A program made the translations under genes and the position numbers. The notes under the pieces are model-generated. The model was given only the letters and a program-made list of their open reading frames with translations. It did no database searches and was not told where the DNA came from. A stretch of DNA of 35,711 nucleotides. Origin: JAMCRD01 sp964633405 (lineage in GTDB: Bacteria; Patescibacteriota; Minisyncoccia; UBA6257; Colwellbacteraceae). Location of the stretch: assembly GCA_964633405.1 (NCBI GenBank), contig CAZWFV010000004.1, positions 1 to 35,711 on the forward strand, in the 5' to 3' direction. Below, in pieces: positions 30,938 to 35,711 of the stretch. Each line of letters begins with the position of its first letter. Position 1 is the first letter of the stretch.

Positions 30938-32104
30938 CTAATATTCACCGAGTTTCTCGGCCTCGTGGTGTTGGCGAATCTTCTCCAGCGCCTTGGCCTC
31001 GATTTGCCGTATGCGTTCCCTGGTGACGCTGAAGACCTTACCAACCTCTTCCAGTGTGTGCGTAACGCCGTCCGTCAGACCAAAGCGCATCTCCAGCACC
31101 TTCTGTTCGCGTGGAGTTAGGTCGCCTAGGATCTTCCGTATCTGGTCCCTCAGAAGTTCCTGTGACGTGCTCTGAAATGGCGTCGGGTTCTTCTCGTCCG
31201 GTATAAAATCGCCGCGGACCGACTTGTCATCATCTTCCCCTATCGGCGCCTCGAGAGACACAACCGACTGCGAGATCTTCTCGATATGTCTCACTTTGTC
31301 CACTCCCAGCCCCATCTCAACGGCTATCTCCTCGGTAAGCGGATCGCGTCCCAGTTCCTGCGCAAGCTTACGGCGCGTCTGGGTATACTTGGAAATGGTC
31401 TCGACCATGTGCACCGGAATACGTATAGTCCTCGACTGGTCAGCTAGGGCGCGGGTTATCGCCTGCCTTATCCACCAGGTCGCATAGGTCGAGAATTTAA
31501 ACCCCTTGGTATAGTCAAACTTCTCCACGGCCCTGAACAGGCCGAAGTTCCCCTCCTGAATGAGATCGGATATATTCAGCGGGCCGCGGTTGATGTAGCG
31601 CTTGGCGATGGAGACAACCAGCCTGAGGTTAGCGTTGATCAGTTTGTCCTTGGCTTGTTTGTCTCCTTTTAATATCCTCTTGGCCAGATCCTTCTCTTCT
31701 TGGGACTTCAGCAGCGGTGTCTTACCGATCTCTTTCAGATACATCTGGATGTTGTCAGGAACGGGTCCTTCGATCTTAGTGGCCTCAAGCAGCTCTTTTT
31801 CGCTTATCTCACCGGCGGAGCTCTCGATGAGCGACTCCACCTCGACAATTTTTATTCCGGCCTGCTCCAGGCGGCTATAAATCTCTTCTAGGTATTCCAA
31901 ATCCTTCTCTATCCGCGGAAAGTAGTCCAATATCTCGAAGTTGGTGACAAAGCCTTTCTGCTGTCCGCGCTCAATCAGCTCGGCCAGAGCCTCTTCCAGT
32001 TCAACTTCCCTTTTGTGGGAGGTTGCCGGCGCCTTAAGTTTCGGGCCGGCGCCACCCGCCCGAACCTTGTTCCGCTTGTTCGGTCCCCTAGTTCGTTTTG
32101 CCAT
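30938..32104 (-). CDS. rpoD: Primary RNA polymerase sigma factor (sigma-70/RpoD)
   Basis: A 388-residue housekeeping sigma factor. Seen: a basic N-terminal region in place of a full region 1.1, region 1.2 (PDNIQMYLKEIGKTPLL), region 2 (NLRLVVSIAKRY; FKFSTYATWWIRQAITRAL for -10 melting), region 3 (RRKLAQELGRDPL) and region 4 with the -35-binding helix-turn-helix (TLEEVGKVFSVTRERIRQIE). It overlaps dnaG by 17 bases, the classical dnaG-rpoD arrangement. The TTGnnn/TAnnnT promoters seen in this window fit this factor. Confidence 0.97.
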   Translation of the reverse strand: MAKRTRGPNKRNKVRAGGAGPKLKAPATSHKREVELEEALAELIERGQQKGFVTNFEILDYFPRIEKDLEYLEEIYSRLEQAGIKIVEVESLIESSAGEISEKELLEATKIEGPVPDNIQMYLKEIGKTPLLKSQEEKDLAKRILKGDKQAKDKLINANLRLVVSIAKRYINRGPLNISDLIQEGNFGLFRAVEKFDYTKGFKFSTYATWWIRQAITRALADQSRTIRIPVHMVETISKYTQTRRKLAQELGRDPLTEEIAVEMGLGVDKVRHIEKISQSVVSLEAPIGEDDDKSVRGDFIPDEKNPTPFQSTSQELLRDQIRKILGDLTPREQKVLEMRFGLTDGVTHTLEEVGKVFSVTRERIRQIEAKALEKIRQHHEAEKLGEY

Positions 32105-33836
32105 TCTTTATATCTTGAACTTTGCGCGATATCTCGTCAAACAATTTCAGTTTTATGGTTACCTCGGCAACGTCGCCAGCCGCTTCCGCATCGGCTATTT
32201 CCCCGCTGGTCCGTTCAAGCGATTCCTTAAGGTGTTCCAGTTTAAGCTCTCTCAGGAGTTTGTCCAGTTCCAAGGAGATTCTCTCTTCTCCTAGTACCTC
32301 CAGCTCGAAACTCGAACGCAGGCTGACGACTGTCGCGATCCTCCCGGCCTCCGGAGACTTACCGTCACCGTTCCACCCGGATTCATATACGATCCAGTAA
32401 TCCGCCGGCATGAATTCTTTGTATGGCTGCAGCCTGTCCTCCAATTCCTTCTTTATATAGATAAGGCTCAATATCCGCTCGGCCAGCATGGCTTTGCGCG
32501 ACGCCGGGCTAAGTAAGTTGTCCGTACCTATCTTATTGTCGACGACCGTCCGGTTGGATGAGCCCTCGCCGTATTCGTCAGGCAACCTAGCCATCTCCTC
32601 TATCAATTGCTCCTCACGGATGCTCGTGCGGTGGGACAGCTCCCTTAGCCAGTAGCTCTGCTCGATCCTGCTGGCAATATTCCTCACTTTATATAGTATC
32701 GCCTGTATTCTTGCCTTCCTGTTTGTTGGCCCTGCATTTTCCAGATAACGATTGAGATAATACTCCATCGCCGGTTTTGCCGCACCCACCGCTTTGGCTG
32801 CAAATCCCGGTTCGGCGGCCACCGCCTCGCCGGCATCCTTGAATCCGTTCCAAGAGACTATCGATACATTGAAGTCAGCGGTGTTGGCCAGATCAATGGC
32901 TCGCTCAGCCGCCATATTTCCGGCTTCATCGTTATCGAAACCTATGAACAGGCGATCAGATACCTTGCGCAGCACCCTCAGGTGATCGGCGGTAAGCGCC
33001 GTACCCGATGAGGCCACCACATTTTTAATCCCGTCTTGCCAGACCATCAGGAAGTCCATCTGACCCTCGACCATCAATGCCGCTTTGGCGTCCCGAATGG
33101 CTCCCTTACTCTTCCAGTATCCGTATAATAGACGTGACTTGTTAAATATCGGTGTCTCCGGACCGTTCACATATTTGCCGAATTCAGGGCTCTCCAACTC
33201 AGGCAAGGAACGCCCGGAGAAACCGGCGACCTTGCCGAAATGGTTATGTATCGGGAACATGATCCTGCCGCGGAAACGGTCGATGTACTTGCCCCGTTCC
33301 GTCTTGACTATCAGACCGGACCTAGTCATATCCTCAACGGAATATCCTTTGTTGACCAAGTAAACGGTGAGATTGTCAAATTCGTTGGGCGCGAAACCTA
33401 CCTCAAATTCGGCTATCGTTTCTGGCTTCAATTTCCTCTCGGCCAGATATTGGCTGGCCCTCTTCGAGGACTCGAGGTTCTCCCTGAAGAAATTACAGGC
33501 CGCGGCGTTTATGTCGTACAGCACTCCGAACTGACGCTGGTCGGCCGGGCTTATCTGCCTCAACTCCACTCCGGCTCTCTCCGCAAGTATTTTCAGGGCT
33601 TCGTAGAATTCTATGTTCTCATAGGCCATCAGGAAGCCGAATATGTCGCCGCCCCTGTTGCAACCAAAACAGTGCCAGGACTGGCGTTCGGGCGAAACTA
33701 TGAATGACGGCGTCTTCTCGGAGTGGAAGGGACATAACGCCTTGAAGTTCTTGCCGGCAGGCTTCAGCTCCAGGTACCCCTTGATGAAGCTCACTATATC
33801 TACCTTGTCCTTAATCTCCTCTACTGGTGAAAGCAT
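32088..33836 (-). CDS. dnaG: DNA primase DnaG
   Basis: DnaG lays RNA primers at the replication fork. The 582-residue protein has the CHC2 zinc domain (CPFHSEKTPSF at about 35-45, WHCFGCNRGGD at about 54-64), the catalytic core with the TOPRIM fold (MVEGQMD, about 258-264, and FIGFDNDEAG near 303-312), and a C-terminal helicase-interaction region that is poorly conserved. Length is about normal. It overlaps ddl by 26 bases and rpoD by 17. Confidence 0.96.
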   Translation of the reverse strand: MLSPVEEIKDKVDIVSFIKGYLELKPAGKNFKALCPFHSEKTPSFIVSPERQSWHCFGCNRGGDIFGFLMAYENIEFYEALKILAERAGVELRQISPADQRQFGVLYDINAAACNFFRENLESSKRASQYLAERKLKPETIAEFEVGFAPNEFDNLTVYLVNKGYSVEDMTRSGLIVKTERGKYIDRFRGRIMFPIHNHFGKVAGFSGRSLPELESPEFGKYVNGPETPIFNKSRLLYGYWKSKGAIRDAKAALMVEGQMDFLMVWQDGIKNVVASSGTALTADHLRVLRKVSDRLFIGFDNDEAGNMAAERAIDLANTADFNVSIVSWNGFKDAGEAVAAEPGFAAKAVGAAKPAMEYYLNRYLENAGPTNRKARIQAILYKVRNIASRIEQSYWLRELSHRTSIREEQLIEEMARLPDEYGEGSSNRTVVDNKIGTDNLLSPASRKAMLAERILSLIYIKKELEDRLQPYKEFMPADYWIVYESGWNGDGKSPEAGRIATVVSLRSSFELEVLGEERISLELDKLLRELKLEHLKESLERTSGEIADAEAAGDVAEVTIKLKLFDEISRKVQDIKNGKTN

Positions 33837-34764
33837 GTCTGCGAAGCGCTGCGCTGATTATTTTATCCAAAAGCTCCGAAAAGGTAAGGCCGTAAGCCAT
33901 GGCCGCCTTGGGCAGCAGGCTGTTCGGCGTCATACCGGGGATCGTGTTTATCTCGAGTACATAGAGATTACCGTCGTCCCCCAAGATAAAATCCGTGCGT
34001 GACATGCCGTATGCCCCAATGTATTTGTGTATCCTAACCGCAACGTCCTGGACTCTTGTCGTCTGTTCCCTAGATATGTCTGCTGGCGTTATCTCCTCCG
34101 AGGCGTTGGCTGTGTATTTGGCGTGATAGTCGAAGAAGGTCGAGGTCTTGGGAATTATCTCCGTGACCGGCAGTGAGATCGTCTCATTCTCATCGTCTAT
34201 GACCCCGCAGGTCAGTTCCCTCCCGTGGATGTATTCCTGAATCATGGCGTCATCGCTGAACTTGAAGGCGTTTTCCAGAGCCTCGGGTAGATCCTCCTTT
34301 TTGCGTACTATGGTGGTTCCGACCGACGAGCCCCTGTCGACCGGTTTGACCACGACCGGGAAATCGAATGATATGGATACTTCGTTGTCGAGTTTACTTA
34401 CCGGGACATAGTTGGGGACCCTCAACCCATATGTCTTGATCAGGCGAGCCGAGAAGATTTTATTCATTCCCAGGGCACTGGGAATCACCCCGCTGCCGGT
34501 GTAGGGTAAATTAACGTCCTCCAGAACCTTCTGAACTTTGCCATCCTCGCCGTACTCTCCGTGCATGGCAATGAAAGCAACGTCCGCTGCCTTGCTCAAA
34601 TCCTCCGGGTCTACCTGCCATTCTCCGTTGCGGCCTATCAGCACCGGGATAATCTCGTATTTATCACGATCGAGATAGTCCATGACCATCTTAGCCGTGG
34701 ACAACGACACATCGTGTTCGGACGATGGTCCTCCCATTAAAACGGCCACTCGCCACTTTCTCAT
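33811..34764 (-). CDS. ddl: D-alanine-D-alanine ligase
   Basis: Ddl makes the D-Ala-D-Ala dipeptide for the peptidoglycan stem in an ATP-dependent reaction. The 317-residue protein has the N-terminal MGGPSSEHDVS (about 10-20), FIAMHGEYGEDGKVQ (about 65-79), the ATP-grasp core (VVKPVDRGSSVGT, about 136-148), and EINTIPGMT near 274-282 with the metal-binding Glu/Asn. Expression is probably from a consensus promoter placed so that the mRNA starts at the ATG. It shares an operon with dnaG and rpoD, an unusual combination linking wall synthesis to replication and transcription. Confidence 0.95.
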   Translation of the reverse strand: MRKWRVAVLMGGPSSEHDVSLSTAKMVMDYLDRDKYEIIPVLIGRNGEWQVDPEDLSKAADVAFIAMHGEYGEDGKVQKVLEDVNLPYTGSGVIPSALGMNKIFSARLIKTYGLRVPNYVPVSKLDNEVSISFDFPVVVKPVDRGSSVGTTIVRKKEDLPEALENAFKFSDDAMIQEYIHGRELTCGVIDDENETISLPVTEIIPKTSTFFDYHAKYTANASEEITPADISREQTTRVQDVAVRIHKYIGAYGMSRTDFILGDDGNLYVLEINTIPGMTPNSLLPKAAMAYGLTFSELLDKIISAALRRHAFTSRGD

Positions 34765-34771
34765 CGCTGGA

Positions 34772-34800
34772 ATTTTAGCCCAATGGCACCCTTATGGCAA
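34772..34800 (-). promoter_or_regulatory. Consensus promoter giving a leaderless ddl-dnaG-rpoD transcript
   Basis: Minus strand: TTGCCA (34795-34800), exactly 17 bases, TAAAAT (34772-34777), then seven bases and the ddl ATG (34762-34764). The expected transcription start is at or within a base of the A of the ATG. Confidence 0.75.
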
Positions 34801-34820
34801 AGATAATGCCCCGTTCCGAT

Positions 34821-35446
34821 CTATTGCCAGACGCTCTCTACTGAAACATCAGCGTACGATTGGAGTCGGGGCGGGAAACTGCCTGAATCTTGTATAGAAC
34901 CGGCCTTAACCGTCCACGGAGTGGTGCTGGCATCCAAGCTGCCGAATATATAGTCCTCGCCGGACGTGCTTGATCTGCAGGAGTAATTAGCCACATCTCC
35001 TTCGGCCGTGAAGGGCAAGGTGCCGGTGAGCGGAGTGCATATCGTCCCGTCAGACAGTTCTATGAACCACCCCAATCGGCTGGTGCGGCAACTTTAGACA
35101 AATCCGGATTGGGCAAATGACCAGTCAGTCCAAGAGTAAAGGATGAACTGGCCAATGTGTCCACGGGATCTGGATCGCACAGCAGGTCCTGACTTTCGGC
35201 TATCCGGAAACATGGGTCGCTTATGGCGTTGCCAACCATGCAACGCCAGGCGTCCGGTCTGTACGGCGCTGCGACTGAGCTTGCGAAACAACTCCCCGTT
35301 TCATGTCTGTTGGGCAAGACATCCGCGGCCGGAGCGTACTTTACCACACTGGTATACGACACTAAGCCGCTCGTCTGGACAACAACACCTCTATTTAAAA
35401 TGTACACATCCACGGCGAGATACAGCGCCGATGTAGCTATAACCAC
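34821..35446 (-). pseudogene. Secreted or membrane-anchored hypothetical protein, single frameshift
   Basis: One gene split over two frames: an upstream part (35060-35446) and a downstream part (34821-35075). Adding one G to the G4 run near 35070-35073 joins them as ...ADWGWFIELSDGTICTPLTG..., giving 208 residues. The N-terminus is a hydrophobic helix (VVIATSALYLAVDVYIL). The mature part has four or more cysteines in motifs AWRCMVGN, ISDPCFR, LLCDPDP, GTIC and ANYSCRS, and ends VSVESVW. I recall this Cys/Trp motif set in uncharacterised exported proteins of Actinobacteria and CPR; no function is known to me. The GTG at 35444-35446 is the only standard start upstream of the helix; a TATAAT is four bases before it. 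Confidence 0.65.
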
Positions 35447-35463
35447 TACTATTATACAATAAC

Positions 35464-35711
35464 CTATTGCGGGGCATCAGGCCTATTGCAAGTCAAACGA
35501 TATTTTACCTTATCCACGATTTCCGGAACCGGGGTCTGGTATTTCAATATGCACTCCTCCGCACCGAGAGTCAGACATCTCTGCATATCCTCACTTTCTA
35601 AGATGCTCAACACGACTACGGGGATGCTTTTCGTGTCCTCGCTACGCTTGAGCTCTTCCAGGACGGCAAATCCATCGGCTTCGGGTACGAGCGGATCCAG
35701 AAGTATAAGAT
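35464..35711 (-). CDS. Response regulator receiver domain, C-terminal part (cut by window edge)
   Basis: Only the last 81 codons are visible. The sequence LILLDPLVPEADGFAVLEEL has the phospho-accepting Asp in LLD followed by the DGF turn; PVVVLSIL gives the conserved Ser/Thr, and CILKYQTP the conserved Lys before an altered xP motif. No output domain follows: the protein ends in TAG 16-18 bases after the last receiver helix region, so if nothing lies N-terminal it is a single-domain CheY/Spo0F-like receiver. The usual LLDxxxP context is LLDPLVPE. It precedes the exported protein gene by 17 bases. Confidence 0.85.
   Translation of the reverse strand, partial: LILLDPLVPEADGFAVLEELKRSEDTKSIPVVVLSILESEDMQRCLTLGAEECILKYQTPVPEIVDKVKYRLTCNRPDAPQ

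Noticed and set aside
30931..31044. Longer AlaRS N-terminus
   Set aside because: The extra 38 residues overlap the end of rpoD and lack AlaRS similarity; MKTEEIRKRYLKFF at 30930 is the canonical start.
1..35711. UGA recoded to glycine as in Gracilibacteria/Absconditabacteria
   Set aside because: TGA ends several well-defined proteins (murB, the exonuclease at 5262, the gene at 28046, the gene at 19526) at the expected positions, and no conserved motif requires reading through TGA.
1..35711. CRISPR arrays, insertion sequences, prophage or toxin-antitoxin modules
   Set aside because: No spaced direct repeats, transposase, integrase or phage structural genes were seen. The 'baseplate J-like' protein is a membrane-anchored cellular protein with no other phage gene around it.

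Overview
The window is a densely packed bacterial chromosome segment from what looks like a streamlined Patescibacteria (CPR) genome, with moderate GC. The evidence is the set of reduced protein versions (AlaRS without its C-terminal domain, RNA polymerase alpha without its C-terminal domain, UvrC without its helix-hairpin-helix tail, UvrA without its insertion domain), an enlarged SecA N-terminal region, and the single-membrane-anchored 'baseplate-J-like' protein that I associate with that group. TGA is used as a stop (for example murB, and ATGA overlaps at 15267 and 28046), which argues against the UGA-glycine code of Gracilibacteria and Absconditabacteria. The lineage assignment is inference. 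No gene-free stretch exceeds 300 bases; the longest gaps are 1144-1293 and 2218-2349, and both contain signals.

Layout, reading mostly on the minus strand. Positions 1-1143 hold secA (5' part only), hpf and a 12-residue lysine-rich ORF with its own terminator. Positions 1294-3015 hold murB behind a promoter and a structured leader, and an anchored hypothetical protein. A plus-strand GT39-type glycosyltransferase lies at 3040-4560. Positions 4557-15569 form a long minus-strand block rich in DNA repair genes: a small hypothetical gene, a frameshifted alkyladenine glycosylase, uvrB, uvrA, a patatin-like lipase, truncated uvrC, ychF, nth, a tRNA-binding OB protein, a PolB-like exonuclease and a sugar nucleotidyltransferase. 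A second plus-strand GT39 gene lies at 15595-17484. Positions 17481-22660 carry ftsQ-like, serS, a small cytidylyltransferase-fold gene, lysS, greA and a dolichyl-phosphate-type GT2. Positions 22687-26455 are the ribosomal/alpha operon (infA, rpmJ, rpsM, rpsK, rpsD, rpoA, rplQ, rplM, rpsI). Positions 26445-30930 link infA through two uncharacterised genes to alaS. Positions 30938-34764 are ddl-dnaG-rpoD. The right end has a frameshifted secreted protein and the end of a response-regulator receiver domain.

Functionally the window covers the translation/transcription core, replication and sigma factor, peptidoglycan precursor synthesis and division (murB, ddl, ftsQ), nucleotide- and base-excision repair, and a polyprenyl-phosphate-sugar glycosylation route (GT2 donor synthase plus two membrane GT39 enzymes). 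Genes commonly overlap by 1, 4, 8 or more bases, implying translational coupling. Several start codons sit directly under a -10 box (ddl, hpf, the second GT39 gene), suggesting leaderless transcripts. Three probable indels all fall in G/C homopolymers, so the two broken genes may reflect assembly error rather than decay. I did not find a CRISPR array, insertion sequence, rRNA or convincing tRNA. The best unexplained items are the lysine-rich micro-ORF, the structured murB leader and the uncharacterised gene pair between alaS and infA.
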